Shown one piece after another: positions 6,865 to 16,002 of a stretch of 64,000 nt of DNA. Every line of letters begins with the position of its first letter. The stretch's first letter is position 1. The notes under the pieces were generated by a model. The model worked only from the letters and a program-made list of their open reading frames with translations. It was not told the DNA's origin and searched no databases. The DNA is from Haladaptatus sp. DYF46. Lineage in GTDB: Archaea; Halobacteriota; Halobacteria; Halobacteriales; Haladaptataceae. The translations under genes and the position numbers were made by a program. Location: assembly GCF_021083305.1 (NCBI RefSeq), contig NZ_JAJFAY010000008.1, positions 1 to 64,000 of the forward strand, read 5' to 3'.

Positions 6865-6957
6865 CCTTCAGACTCGTGTTGATGCACCGAGCTTTTTAAA
6901 TCACTTTGTTAGAACAGACCAAGAGCTTATAGAACACACTCCAGTTATCTCTACAAA

Positions 6958-7350
6958 ATGGTTTCTTCGCCGGACGATGATGACCAGCGATGTTCACTCG
7001 ATGAGCTATTGAAGCTCGTAGCTGATACGCAACGTCGACAGATTCTCCGGTATCTCATTGCGAATGCTGAGCAGCCTGTCCCACTCGAAGCACTGGTGGA
7101 GCATCTCAGTACAGACACATCTGGCGACACAACATCTGATACAACGCAGGCTACTGATCAAGATCGGATAGTGATCCAACTCCACCATCTTCAGCTTCCA
7201 AAACTGGCAGACTACGGCGTAATTGAGTACAATTCCTCGCTCCAACTTATCTCGTACACTGAACACCCACGTGTTGAGGCACTGCTACAAGCAGAACAGA
7301 GAGCTGGTGATGAAAGCGAAGATCCCAATGGGGATAATTACGATTCGTAA
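6958..7350 (+). CDS. Winged-helix protein of the DUF7344 type
   Basis: Protein of 130 aa. An N-terminal helix CSLDELLKLVADTQRRQIL is followed by a winged-helix core, a Thr/Asp-rich insert and LHHLQLPKLADYGVIEYN, which is the hallmark of haloarchaeal DUF7344 regulators. Relatives in this window lie at 7998 and 33858. These are DNA-binding proteins of unknown targets. It is co-oriented with the BAT regulator 93 nt upstream, and a TATA-like AT-rich patch lies before the ATG. Confidence 0.75.
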   Translation: MVSSPDDDDQRCSLDELLKLVADTQRRQILRYLIANAEQPVPLEALVEHLSTDTSGDTTSDTTQATDQDRIVIQLHHLQLPKLADYGVIEYNSSLQLISYTEHPRVEALLQAEQRAGDESEDPNGDNYDS

Positions 7351-7409
7351 CTCTTTCTCATTGTGTTCTGTATCGTTGCTCTTGCAATCGGTTCCCTATT
7401 TACAGTGGA

Positions 7410-7428
7410 GTTAGCATCCTATACTAAC
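7410..7428. promoter_or_regulatory. Palindromic site GTTAGCATCCTATACTAAC
   Basis: Second copy of the 19-bp near-palindrome also found at 5821, 19829 and 22495. It lies between two converging genes, so a promoter role is not obvious here. It may instead mark a small repeat or a regulator site for an unannotated RNA. Confidence 0.4.
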
Positions 7429-7549
7429 ACTGAATAACTCCATCTTCGACTAACAGACAACCATTCACCCGATTTCTATGGCGTCATATCTAAATCTGAC
7501 ATTCTAGAAGATATACTCCAGAATCTACGAAGTGACCTGGAAATCCTTA

Positions 7550-7921
7550 TTACTCCGAATCTGGCTGGGTTCCACGAGCAGTGGGTTCAGACACAGTAAT
7601 CCACCCATCGCTGGCAACTTCAACGTGATACTGATTATATCGGAAGGAAACACTGCCCTCGCTATCGCGTGAGTGACCGTTGACTTTCTTGCCAAAGAAG
7701 CCGTCTTCAATCGCGGCGATATCCACACACTCGTAGAGTGGTGGATCCTTGATCTCTGTCGGAGCGACATCCTCGGCAGCCGCGATCGCGAAGATGATTT
7801 CGGTGGTGAGATCACGGTGGCTCGCTCGCTCGTAGTGAGCCTGCGTCACAAACGCCATCTCGTTATTTTCATCCTGTGCAAGTTCGGTGTCATCATCAGT
7901 GTGGTCCTTGCTTGAGGTCAT
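7550..7921 (-). CDS. HalOD1 output-domain protein
   Basis: Protein of 123 aa with the HalOD1 pattern: LTTEIIFAIAAAEDVAPTEI, then PPLYECVDIAAIEDGFFGKK, SVSFRYNQYHVEVASDGWIT. HalOD1 is a halobacterial output domain found alone or in multidomain regulators; its biochemical role is not established. The N-terminal 45 residues are acidic and disordered. The start is at MTSSKDH, because an upstream start from 8068 would add unlikely sequence. It lies 76 nt downstream of a DUF7344 gene on the same strand. Confidence 0.75.
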   Translation of the reverse strand: MTSSKDHTDDDTELAQDENNEMAFVTQAHYERASHRDLTTEIIFAIAAAEDVAPTEIKDPPLYECVDIAAIEDGFFGKKVNGHSRDSEGSVSFRYNQYHVEVASDGWITVSEPTARGTQPDSE

Positions 7922-7997
7922 CTGTCGTCTCCTCTGTTGCTTGTGTTTTCGTGTCGTGTCATTTCCGAGGCAGTGATGCTGCGTCGGCTCGGCATTG

Positions 7998-8477
7998 TTA
8001 TTGCGTATCGCCATCCCCATCGAATTCGCTTCGGGCATGCGTTTCTTGTCGATTATCAAGACTCGCACCAGCGCCTTCTAATACCGTCAACACCTGCGTT
8101 GCGTAATGGTCGGGGGTGATCGTCTCGGTATCAGCATCGAACTCGATCACATCCAAGTCGACGAGTTTCGGAATATGGGTGTGATAGAGCGACGCGTACA
8201 TCTCTTGGTGCGTGAGCGTTGCGATGTCTGCTTCGGGAGTGTCGGTCTCCCACGCAGCCAGTTTGGTCGCAAGATCGTCAAGCGACCACGCAGTGTCTTC
8301 GAGAAGCGTGTAGACGAGGTAGCGTCGTCGTGGATGTGCAATCGCCGCGAACGTCGGTTGTAACTCCAGGACGGATTCGGAGACATTTAGGTCCAAATCA
8401 TGCTCCACGCCACCGTCCTCGGCGCTTCGATCCGAATCAGTTTCCCATCTGTCGGTGGGTGGATGGTCTCCCGCCAT
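7998..8477 (-). CDS. Winged-helix protein of the DUF7344 type
   Basis: Protein of 159 aa. The segment LELQPTFAAIAHPRRRYLVYTLLEDTAWSLDDLATKL is the winged-helix core, and YHTHIPKLVDLDVIEFDADT is the diagnostic end of the family. The start is at MAGDHPPT, with an acidic N-terminus of about 35 residues. It precedes the HalOD1 gene on the same strand, so the two may form one transcript. The target genes are unknown. Confidence 0.75.
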   Translation of the reverse strand: MAGDHPPTDRWETDSDRSAEDGGVEHDLDLNVSESVLELQPTFAAIAHPRRRYLVYTLLEDTAWSLDDLATKLAAWETDTPEADIATLTHQEMYASLYHTHIPKLVDLDVIEFDADTETITPDHYATQVLTVLEGAGASLDNRQETHARSEFDGDGDTQ

Positions 8478-8937
8478 GCTACCCAAGTAAGGGCGAAGAA
8501 GGAGCATAAAGATTCGGTTGAGGTGTAACGTCTCGGGTGACAGACGAAATGCACGAGACAGACTTTATTTCACCATTTTTCTAGACTGTACAGTGGACAC
8601 CCCCGACAGCTGTCCTTCACTCGAGACCAGGTGTGTCCACACCCGCTTAGTGCAACATGAGGCAGTGAGCCCGGACTTACTACTCAGTCTGTGCGTGTAT
8701 TCTGTTCTGCGCATCAACACTGGTGTCTCTGGATTAAGTTGTCATTTGATTCACCTCCTACTCCCACGTTTTGAGTCCCTGTATCTTGGAGTACTGTCCT
8801 CGTCACTCGTCTACGCGAGAATTGAGTCCATAATTAAGCCGCCGTTTTACTCATATCCTTATCCGAGTATTAAATTTCTTTTCTTCGAGTATTAGTATCT
8901 GCACCCGTCAAAGCAGTAATTGACTCAATAATTAACT
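8478..8937. other. Intergenic stretch with one copy of a 47-bp repeat
   Basis: No gene is supported; the plus-strand frame 8518-8895 has the Cys, Leu and Ser bias of non-coding sequence. The stretch contains the 47-bp repeat at 8620-8666. AT-rich sequence just before 8938 is the likely promoter of the PrsW-like gene. Confidence 0.5.
8620..8666. repeat. 47-bp dispersed repeat, copy 1
   Basis: Aligns without gaps to 50075-50121 in the same orientation. The identical part includes CACACCCGCTTA and TGCAACATGAGGCAGT, and roughly five in six positions match overall. Both copies lie in gene-free DNA. Possibly the end of a degraded mobile element. Confidence 0.5.
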
Positions 8938-9900
8938 ATGGTGTTCTCGTGGCTGTGCATGGTGTCTGAACGCATGGAGGAAAACACGGGGGATGGGGAC
9001 CAGTACGACGTGACAACCTGGGAAGACCGAACGAGATTCGATCACCTCGCTGTCTGGGTCTCCCGGATCATTGTCCAGCGGTGGGTCGCCCTCGCGGCTC
9101 TGATCGGCGTGCTCTTTGTCGCTCACCCGCTTGCAATCATGGGGACAGACCTGGTCCAATATCCGTGGCTCATCGGTCTGTGGCTGCTCACGCTTCTCAT
9201 TGGACTGCTCATCATCCGGTACATCCGAGGGGCCGATCCGATGCCCACCTCGTTTCAAGTACTGGTCGTGACGTTCCTCCTCGGCGGGGCATTTGCGGGT
9301 TTCGCCTTACCCATTGAGAGTGGTCTACAACCCGCCTTCACGGTAATTCCCGTCATCGGCACGGCCGCGTTTTTGCTCCTGGTCGTTGGGCCGGCCGAAG
9401 AACTCGTGAAGTGGCTGGCTGTCCGGCTATACGCCTACGAACGGTCGGACTTCCAGACTGCCCTTGACGGGGCGGCCTATGGGGCCACCGCCGGGCTCGG
9501 CTTTGGTGCCTTTGAGAGTGCAAAATACATCACACAGGCGGTTGCACAAGCCTCGACGACCGGCGAACCAGTTCTCATACTGGCTGTTGGCGGGGCGATC
9601 GGGCGGCTATTACCTGTGCCGTTGCACGTGCTCCTTACTGCCCTGTCCGGATACTACCTCGGCCTTGCGAAGGCCAATCCGAAGTCGTATGCGCCCATCG
9701 TCGTCAAAGGGTTGCTCATCGCTGCACTCCTCCACGGCACCTACGATACCCTCGTGACGTACCTCCCAGGTGTCGTCGGACTCGGCGTCGGAGCAGTCTT
9801 CATCGTGGGCATCGGCGTGGTGCTGTATCGGAAGATCTCTCGGTACCGCCAGCGGGTTACTACCGATGAGTCACCGAAGACGACGACGGCGCATTCGTAG
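8938..9900 (+). CDS. PrsW-like membrane metalloprotease
   Basis: Protein of up to 320 aa with about eight membrane segments. Motifs of the PrsW/glutamic-type family are present: GPAEELVKWLAV (paired Glu), a later VPLHVLLTALSGYYLG (His) and ALLHGTYDTLV. PrsW in bacteria cleaves an anti-sigma factor. In archaea the substrate is unknown and may be a membrane regulator. The N-terminal 45 residues are polar. The start is uncertain: ATGs at 8938, 8959 and 8974 are in frame, and 8959 or 8974 may be the true one. It is a single gene. Confidence 0.8.
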   Translation: MVFSWLCMVSERMEENTGDGDQYDVTTWEDRTRFDHLAVWVSRIIVQRWVALAALIGVLFVAHPLAIMGTDLVQYPWLIGLWLLTLLIGLLIIRYIRGADPMPTSFQVLVVTFLLGGAFAGFALPIESGLQPAFTVIPVIGTAAFLLLVVGPAEELVKWLAVRLYAYERSDFQTALDGAAYGATAGLGFGAFESAKYITQAVAQASTTGEPVLILAVGGAIGRLLPVPLHVLLTALSGYYLGLAKANPKSYAPIVVKGLLIAALLHGTYDTLVTYLPGVVGLGVGAVFIVGIGVVLYRKISRYRQRVTTDESPKTTTAHS

Positions 9901-10169
9901 GTGGTTCAGTCACCCTCGAGAGTTAATGCAAAAGCGTATCGTCTACACCCGCTCGCGGACAATCGGCTGACGCCATCGTCCGCTCTTTTTTGCGCGTCTC
10001 GAGATGAGTCATTGCCACCGCCAGACTGATCCGCTCGCTAACTACGACCACTTCTGCCTGTGCTGATTTGACTGTCGACCACGGTGCTACATCAGCACTC
10101 ACGCCGAATTGATGAAGAGAAACGATAAAAGCTGATTGCAAGCATTCCCTCTTCTTTGCAGTCCTGCGA

Positions 10170-11396
10170 TTAACAGAGCAGTGTCTTGAGATGCTCGACA
10201 GAGGCGCTCGCGTTGACAAGCCCCGCGCCTTCGGCGTTCGGCCCGAGTCCAATGTCATCTGCGAATGTGGTGAGGAGTTCGCGAATTTCGTCGTTAGAGA
10301 GATCGTGTGCAGCCAGTAACGCTGCGACACCACTCACGTGTGGGGTCGCCATCGAGGTCCCTTCCATGACTCCATACTGATTGCCAGGAATCGTCGAGAG
10401 CACAAGGGTACCTGGTGCAGCCAAGTTCACTTCGGGGCCTGTGTTCGAAAACGGTGCCAGTGAATCGTCCCTCGCGATCGCACTCACTCCGATTACTTCG
10501 TCGTGTGCTGCAGGGTAGTCTACTTTCGGTTGGCCGTCATTCCCGGTCGCCGCAACAAGTAGGGGACCGTCCTCGTAGGCATACCGCACCGCCTCGAGTT
10601 CCGTCTGCGTTGGCTCTGGTTCACCCACGCTGAGATTGGCGACGTCGTAGCCTTGGCAGGTCGCAAATTCGATCCCAGCAGCGATTGCTGCAGCGGTTCC
10701 CGTTCCTTGCTCATCAAGCACCTTCACAGGATGAAGCGTCGCAGATGGACTCACCCCGACGACCCCAATATCGTTATCGAGGGCTGCAATCGTTCCCGAC
10801 ACGTGTGTGCCGTGTCCGTTGTCATCCGCCCACGCTTCACCACCGTCGACCGTGGACTTAACGAAGGCGGTACCATCGCCAACGTTCGCCTGCAAGTCCT
10901 CGTGAGTGGTGTCGATACCAGTATCGATAACCGCAACGTGGGCATCCTGACCGGTCTCGCCGAGTTTGTGTGCAGCAAGAGCACCAATTCGTTCGATTCC
11001 ATTGGGGTTCCATTGCTCGACTTCGAGTTCGTCTAGCAGTTGTTGGTCAGACTCGGATGTGGGGAGATCGAGGCTCCGCTCGGGGTTTTCTTCCACGAAA
11101 CGGATATCCTCATGCCCACGAAGAGTGTCGAGGTCACTTACTGCGACTTCGACTGTGGTGATATCCAGCACATCGAATTCGTGATGCACGTCTACCGCAA
11201 TCTGTTTGGCATGTGCTCGTCCTGCCTTGGTTTGATGGCCAACGTTGTACTGCTGTGTTGTCTCCGCGTCGCCTTGTGCTGCAGTCGTTCCGAGGCTTCC
11301 AAGACCGGCACCTGTGAGTCCGACTGTGGCTGCTGTTCGGAGATACGTTCGTCGTCCGATACGTTTGTCAAGTCGTGGATCTGATTGATCGTCCAT
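10170..11396 (-). CDS. Secreted subtilisin-like serine protease (halolysin-like)
   Basis: Protein of 408 aa. Twin-arginine signal (GRRTYLRTAATVGL, residues 14-27) with an Ala-rich cleavage region near AAQ at 41; an I9-type propeptide (residues about 45-110); then the S8 catalytic domain with D158 (VAVIDTG), H195 (NGHGTHVSG), N286 (AATGNDG) and S348 (GTSMATPH). It ends shortly after the catalytic domain, so it lacks the C-terminal extension of many halolysins. Exported folded by Tat. It is a single gene; 9901-10169 upstream of its stop holds nothing clear besides a T-rich run. Confidence 0.9.
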   Translation of the reverse strand: MDDQSDPRLDKRIGRRTYLRTAATVGLTGAGLGSLGTTAAQGDAETTQQYNVGHQTKAGRAHAKQIAVDVHHEFDVLDITTVEVAVSDLDTLRGHEDIRFVEENPERSLDLPTSESDQQLLDELEVEQWNPNGIERIGALAAHKLGETGQDAHVAVIDTGIDTTHEDLQANVGDGTAFVKSTVDGGEAWADDNGHGTHVSGTIAALDNDIGVVGVSPSATLHPVKVLDEQGTGTAAAIAAGIEFATCQGYDVANLSVGEPEPTQTELEAVRYAYEDGPLLVAATGNDGQPKVDYPAAHDEVIGVSAIARDDSLAPFSNTGPEVNLAAPGTLVLSTIPGNQYGVMEGTSMATPHVSGVAALLAAHDLSNDEIRELLTTFADDIGLGPNAEGAGLVNASASVEHLKTLLC

Positions 11397-12023
11397 TGGT
11401 CTACCAAACCAAACTCACTATTAATGGACAATTTGTTCTATCACTCCTGCAATCAGCTCTTCTACCACACAAGAGCTGGCTATTCCTACGACCACACAGA
11501 TATAGCAACACTAACCTGGATAGTCTACGCTTATGCAGTATAGCAAAATTATTAATCGAAATAATACACTCATCTACTGGCAGGTCCGAAGTCACATAGG
11601 AGAAGGGCGTTTAAGCCCTCGTGAATTCGATGGTATGAGAGGAGTATAACAACAGGGTATGCTATGAAAATCATATTCTCACAGGCTAAAAACCTATTCG
11701 AGTACAGAAACGAGGCTGGAAGCACACTGAAATGCAAACTCCGAGTCACTTGTCGGCCAAATCCACAAGGAGTAGTTCAACTTCGAGCCCATCGATAGGG
11801 AGAGTCAATCCTAACTGGAGAACGAGACGCTCCATTTCGTGATGCGAATCCATTTTCTGGCGCGCATCTACATCGATGATCTGTTCGAATTTTCCACACC
11901 GTTACGGTTCAATAAATGTACCCACGCCGGCTGTGAGATCTAGAGGTCGATTCTCGTTTTAATTATCCCCCGGCACATAGATCTCCCCCAATTACTTATG
12001 ATTCAGGAAAGTGTACCGCGGTT
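11397..12023. other. Gene-poor stretch with one short open frame
   Basis: A hairpin AGGGC/GCCCT near 11604-11619 and a short minus-strand frame (11746-11853) are the only features seen. The last 60 nt hold the promoter of the HalOD1-like gene at 12024. Confidence 0.4.
11746..11853 (-). pseudogene. Short coding-like fragment
   Basis: A 35-aa frame (MDSHHEMERLVLQLGL... ending VDLADK) with protein-like composition. The open frame continues about 16 codons further upstream without an ATG, which suggests the 3' end of a lost gene. The family is not recognised. Too short for the usual length cut-offs. Confidence 0.25.
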
Positions 12024-12455
12024 ATGGCCCAGCAGGAATCCTTGGTGGCTGAACAAGTGGTCTACACCGTTGCCGAAGTGCATGATACAGACCCCACTGA
12101 TTTGCCCCCACTCGAACGCACCATTAGTGCTGATGCACTCAATAATCTGTTCCACGATGGCAATCACCCGCCTGGTGCGTACACCGTGTTTCCGTACTGT
12201 GATCTGTGGGTGATGGTTCACAGCAATGGTACGGTCGATATTTTCCAAGAGTATACCGCCACGAGTGCGGCTGAAGACTTCCCTGAGCGGATCAACGAAT
12301 TGACCGGTGACGAAAAAATGGTCGTTCTCCATGCCGAACACGACCGGCACACATTCTCCGAAGACGAACTCGACTACCTCCATGAGATTATCGATGACGC
12401 CGACGATTGTGGCGAAGCGTGGGAAGAGACCATCGGCTATGCCGAACAGCGGTAG
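12024..12455 (+). CDS. HalOD1-like protein with an extra C-terminal acidic region
   Basis: Protein of 143 aa. The N-terminal half follows the HalOD1 pattern: VVYTVAEVHDTDPTDLPPL, then ISADALNNLF, PPGAYTVFPYCDLWVMVHSNGT. The C-terminal half (residues about 75-143) is acidic with a helical LDYLHEIIDDADDCGEAWEE segment that other HalOD1 genes here lack. It is a single gene with an AT-rich upstream stretch; the minus-strand frame over it is a shadow. The function of HalOD1 proteins is undefined. Confidence 0.7.
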   Translation: MAQQESLVAEQVVYTVAEVHDTDPTDLPPLERTISADALNNLFHDGNHPPGAYTVFPYCDLWVMVHSNGTVDIFQEYTATSAAEDFPERINELTGDEKMVVLHAEHDRHTFSEDELDYLHEIIDDADDCGEAWEETIGYAEQR

Positions 12456-12724
12456 GTCAGTCACTTCGAACACACAGATACCAGTACACAATGTAGCGAG
12501 AACAATCATCGCGACCGAAACGGAATTTTGAAACTTCGTCAACAAGGGTCATAGACCATCAACAACAACGTAACAGCAACCTACCGTATTTGGTTGCAAA
12601 ATCTCATCGATAGTGCTCAAGAACGTTCTTGGAGGACAGTCTATGGCAGTTTCGTTTAGTAGTCTTATCAGTGTTGGACGAGTTAGTGATACTTTTTTCT
12701 TAGAGTTCAACCTGTGTCCAGGTA

Positions 12725-12982
12725 ATGAAATCTATCCAACTAATAGACCTAACTGAGCGACAACAACATTGGGGTGAGGTGATCTTTCTTGTTAGCTTTA
12801 CAATCCTCTGGGCAGCTCTTCTTCGAGTAGACCCACTGCTTTCTTTTCCGACGGAAGGAGTAACTCTTGAAACATTCAAACAAGTTGGCATACTTCTCCT
12901 GTTGCTCACTACTGCTCTCACCACGATCCTACGCAGTGTACGAGTATCCAGAGAGCAGAACAGTCACTGCCAACGCGGGTAG
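12725..12982 (+). CDS. Small membrane protein, two helices
   Basis: Protein of 85 aa with hydrophobic segments VIFLVSFTILWAALL and VGILLLLLTTALTTIL separated by a short loop, and a basic tail (RSVRVSREQ). No family is recognised. The gene stands alone. 12456-12724 holds an AT-rich promoter-like region but nothing else clear. Confidence 0.55.
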   Translation: MKSIQLIDLTERQQHWGEVIFLVSFTILWAALLRVDPLLSFPTEGVTLETFKQVGILLLLLTTALTTILRSVRVSREQNSHCQRG

Positions 12983-13210
12983 AACCGCGTAAAAAAGTCT
13001 CTTATGCCAAAAGCCGACTTCTACCGCCTTCAATTACAACCGGCAGTAGATGTTTGGTGCTGAGTACCGCGTCGAATGGAGGCACCACCGCCATTTCCAA
13101 TCGGGTTTCCTGTATCGATTGGTCTGTACCACCGAACCGCCGGTAATCAGCAGTTGGGCTTCCAGTCCACCCATATCTTTTTACTCTTCTCTCTCGAATT
13201 GTTAGATACA

Positions 13211-13453
13211 ATGGATTTCAGTGACATACTCGGCTGGGATCTCTGGCAGCAGATCGCAGGGCTGGAAATTCTTTTCCGAAGCCTCGTTGATCATGCACAA
13301 GACCATTGGGAGAACTTCGAAGCAGACATCGAGGGGTCTGGACGAGCATTCCAAACCTATGCGTACAATAATAAGGTCGATGCCGTCAGGGAAGTCGATG
13401 CGATCCAAGAACAAGCTACCAAAATCAGCGAGTATGAGCAGAAAATTCGCTAA
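13211..13453 (+). CDS. Small hypothetical protein
   Basis: Protein of 80 aa, amphipathic and helical (ILFRSLVDHAQDHWENFEAD, KVDAVREVDAIQEQATKI). A TTTTTA tract about 32 nt before the ATG fits a leaderless promoter, which decides the start over the upstream in-frame ATG at 13076. No membrane segment, signal or known motif. Confidence 0.5.
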   Translation: MDFSDILGWDLWQQIAGLEILFRSLVDHAQDHWENFEADIEGSGRAFQTYAYNNKVDAVREVDAIQEQATKISEYEQKIR

Positions 13454-13491
13454 TCCTCTCCGTCAGATGTTGTTCCTTTATCTCTCCATTA

Positions 13492-13677
13492 CTATCGTCT
13501 GTACTCTTTCGTATATTCGCACGCGTATATTCTTGCTGCAGTAGTCGTATTCCAGCGACCGGAGCCACACTGTTTGGCCTGCTGCTGTATACGCATGAAT
13601 TTCTGGCGTTTGCTGAACTGACCGTCTGATACGCGAGCGTAGCCGCGGCGGATCAACCTTCTTCCCCACCCATTCAC
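13492..13677 (-). pseudogene. Remnant of a thermonuclease (SNase) C-terminus
   Basis: The minus-strand frame encodes GYARVSDGQFSKRQKF and QQQAKQCGSGRW, which parallel the C-terminal part of the intact nuclease at 15036 (GYARVADGEFSKRAEF, QQEARHGGYGLW). The N-terminal SNase core is absent. The fragment lies directly downstream of the SRAP gene and suggests an old partial duplication of the nuclease. Confidence 0.55.
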
Positions 13678-14363
13678 TCTGAGGTAAATTCACTAAGTCC
13701 CGATTGTTCATGTTCATCTGGCTCAATAACCAACGGATCGTCGTGACTGGGGTTGTTGACTCGCGTCGAGATCTCATAGGCAGCCAAATCATCACGAGAA
13801 TATGGCTGGCACAACGCCTCACGTTCGTCTGGTCCGGCCGAAAGCCACTGATCTTCGTCCTCACTCGATAGCACCACGGGCATTCGATTGTGGATTGGCT
13901 TCATCACGTCGTTAGGTTCGGTCGTTAGAACCGTCACACATGGAATCGCCTGCTCGGCACTTTCCCAGACTTCCCAGAGGCCAGCCATCGCGAACGCTGG
14001 AGAGTCCTCGCGATACACACGATACGGTTGTTTTGGGCCACCATTCTGTTGCTGCCACTCGTAAAATCCGGATGAGAGGACCAAGCACGGCCGTGAGTTC
14101 CACGCATTCTGAAAGACGCGTTTCTCACCTGCTGTTTCGGAGCGAGCGTTGATGATCCCTTCTCCGGGTTTATCTGCCCAGAACGGTATCAATCCCCAGT
14201 GGTACTGGTCAATCTCGTCAGGTGCTTCATTCGTAATGACCTCTAAGGGTTCACCGGGAGCGATGTTGTATCGCGGTGTGTACCCGCCATCGGTGACAAT
14301 CTGAGCATCAAAGCGGTCTTCGAGGTCTTGTTGCTGGATGAAGAGCGCGGTTCGCCCACACAT
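13674..14363 (-). CDS. SRAP-domain protein (YedK/HMCES-like abasic-site shield)
   Basis: Protein of 229 aa with a full SRAP domain. The catalytic Cys2 becomes the N-terminus after Met removal (MCGRTALF). Conserved segments are NIAPGEPL, GLIPFWADKP, NARSETAGEK, SSGFYEWQQ (catalytic Glu) and PIHNRMPVVL (His). Family members crosslink to abasic sites in single-stranded DNA and protect them during replication. The C-terminal 25 residues are an acidic tail. It is a single gene. Confidence 0.9.
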   Translation of the reverse strand: MCGRTALFIQQQDLEDRFDAQIVTDGGYTPRYNIAPGEPLEVITNEAPDEIDQYHWGLIPFWADKPGEGIINARSETAGEKRVFQNAWNSRPCLVLSSGFYEWQQQNGGPKQPYRVYREDSPAFAMAGLWEVWESAEQAIPCVTVLTTEPNDVMKPIHNRMPVVLSSEDEDQWLSAGPDEREALCQPYSRDDLAAYEISTRVNNPSHDDPLVIEPDEHEQSGLSEFTSE

Positions 14364-14447
14364 AGCTCAGATACGCGCCACAGATGCATCAACGTATGGA
14401 GGAAGCGTTCGACTAACGTGATGGTCCGCGATTCTCGGAATGGCTTT

Positions 14448-14867
14448 TCAGCGTGTCGTAATCGTCTCGCAAGTGCTCTGTACGTACGTTTTCTCGGCCA
14501 TGAACGAGACCGTTGTCGTTGACTCAGCTTTTCCCGGGCATTTGCCTTGTTGTGGTTGGGGCCACTCGTATGTTTGATGCTCCTCCCCCTTAATGTCCAT
14601 CTGAATCTTCGCTGGTGTTCCACGAAACGGCGTACTGGTCTGGGCATGATCGTAGGCGATCCGGAAGCGTTCTTTTAGTAGGGTTTTCCCGGAGTCGTCC
14701 TGCACGAGAAGATCCAGACGAAGTGGTGAGTACCGAACGTTTATGACTGTCACTTGATGGGCCAACTGATGGCCCAACAGCGTTCGTTTGAAACTGCTGC
14801 AGCCAGCAAGACCGGTGACGATTCCACCTGTACCTGTTTGGAGAATTCTCCGGCGTGTTTGTTCCAT
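14448..14867 (-). CDS. Predicted lipoprotein of unknown function
   Basis: Protein of 139 aa. The N-terminus has an Arg pair region (EQTRRRILQTG) followed by a lipobox GLAGCSSF, so it should be exported by Tat and lipid-anchored through the Cys. The remainder is a beta-rich domain (HQVTVINVRYSPLRLDLLVQD). Its neighbour at 15036 is also a lipoprotein. No family is recognised. Confidence 0.65.
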   Translation of the reverse strand: MEQTRRRILQTGTGGIVTGLAGCSSFKRTLLGHQLAHQVTVINVRYSPLRLDLLVQDDSGKTLLKERFRIAYDHAQTSTPFRGTPAKIQMDIKGEEHQTYEWPQPQQGKCPGKAESTTTVSFMAEKTYVQSTCETITTR

Positions 14868-15035
14868 TCCTCTATCTCATACATATATCCAACATGGCGT
14901 AAGCTTTGTCTTGGTAACGGTTCTCTATTCTCGGCTTTGCAAAGCTCATTGATGACCTCTTCTCCACCGTTAGTATCTATTTTCAATGAAACGAACATCC
15001 GTTGATGGTGCTGACTATCGCGTCGAATGAGAGAA

Positions 15036-15725
15036 TTAGGCTGTTGTCGTCGTATTCTTCCACAGGCCATAGCCGCCGTGCCTGGCTTCCTGTTGCTTTC
15101 GCTCGAATTCCGCTCGCTTACTGAACTCGCCGTCTGCCACTCGCGCATAGCCTGACCGGAGCAACTGGGTGTTATACAGCCATTCCCCCGTATAGACGTA
15201 CATTTGTGGGTGGCCGTCACTGCTGCTTCCTACCTGTGGGTCTGTGACGAGTGTGACGGTGCTGTACTCCAGTTGGGCTTTAGTAGTTTGGAGCGCTCGC
15301 GTGTGGTACAGACCGTTCTTCGGGACGCGTACACCGAGCAGATCAACCGTCTTGTTCTTGCCGTCGCGTTCGATTGTGATTGTTGTCGGATCGACGATTT
15401 TCGTTACTCGCGCTTCGAAGCGCTGGCCGCTTTCGGGGGCGTCGATTCGGGCGGTGGTCTGGGTTGGGACGCGCGTCGTGGTCGGTTCGACTGTTGTCCT
15501 CGTGGTGGTTGGTGTAGCCGTCATATTGGTCGACTGTGTGGTTGTTGTCGTGGAGGTGGTGCTGCTCGTCATCGGGACTGTCGTTGTTGTTGGTGTTTCT
15601 GTGTGCGGCTGTGGTTCGGTGATGGTTGTGGTATCATCACTACTGTCACTGAAGCCAAGCCCGCCGAGACAGCCAGCAAGGGTAACGATCACAACGAGTG
15701 TGAGGATAGGGACTGTTCGGAACAT
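15036..15725 (-). CDS. Lipoprotein thermonuclease (SNase-like)
   Basis: Protein of 229 aa. The lipoprotein signal has TLAGCLGG as the lipobox, followed by a long Thr/Pro/Ser-rich linker (about residues 30-90) and an SNase-like domain: RFEARVTKIVDPTTITI, VDLLGVRVP, LEYSTVTLVTD, LLRSGYARVADGEFS. It probably works as an extracellular nuclease tethered to the membrane. The start at MFRTVPIL is selected because it places the hydrophobic segment next to the lipobox. The linker is low in complexity. Confidence 0.8.
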   Translation of the reverse strand: MFRTVPILTLVVIVTLAGCLGGLGFSDSSDDTTTITEPQPHTETPTTTTVPMTSSTTSTTTTTQSTNMTATPTTTRTTVEPTTTRVPTQTTARIDAPESGQRFEARVTKIVDPTTITIERDGKNKTVDLLGVRVPKNGLYHTRALQTTKAQLEYSTVTLVTDPQVGSSSDGHPQMYVYTGEWLYNTQLLRSGYARVADGEFSKRAEFERKQQEARHGGYGLWKNTTTTA

Positions 15726-15745
15726 ATCTGCTGTCGTTACTCTGG

Positions 15746-15880
15746 TTAGTTCAATATTCGGGATAGAGAATACTGACGGCTGATCGAGGTGTTGCATATG
15801 GTCTGCCGTATCTGCTGAACGACCGAGGAACCGAGTGCTACGAGTAACCCAGCTGGGGCAAGTGCTGCCCCGATAGTCAT
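15746..15880 (-). CDS. Possible 44-aa membrane peptide
   Basis: Short frame starting MTIGAALAPAGLLVALGSS, one hydrophobic helix with a polar tail. It ends 20 nt upstream of the nuclease start on the same strand. Below the usual length limits; the only support is its composition and position. Confidence 0.3.
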   Translation of the reverse strand: MTIGAALAPAGLLVALGSSVVQQIRQTICNTSISRQYSLSRILN

Positions 15881-16002
15881 TGAACGGAACGTGTCATAGA
15901 AAGATTCTCAGAGCGTTGGTTTCAACTCGTTCTGCTTGAATCAGCCGGTACAAATACTTGCGAGTACAGCGTCAGCTGTTCAAGTTCGCGCATGGCAGTT
16001 CA

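Noticed and set aside
8518..8895. Plus-strand 125-aa gene
   Set aside because: Cys, Ser and Leu bias, no recognisable segment, and it crosses a dispersed repeat.
10653..11384. Plus-strand frames over the subtilase
   Set aside because: The minus-strand frame contains a complete catalytic triad and Tat signal; the opposite frames are shadows.
11600..11640. Right end and RNA of an IS200/IS605 element
   Set aside because: A short hairpin is present, but no TnpA, TnpB or left end is found nearby.
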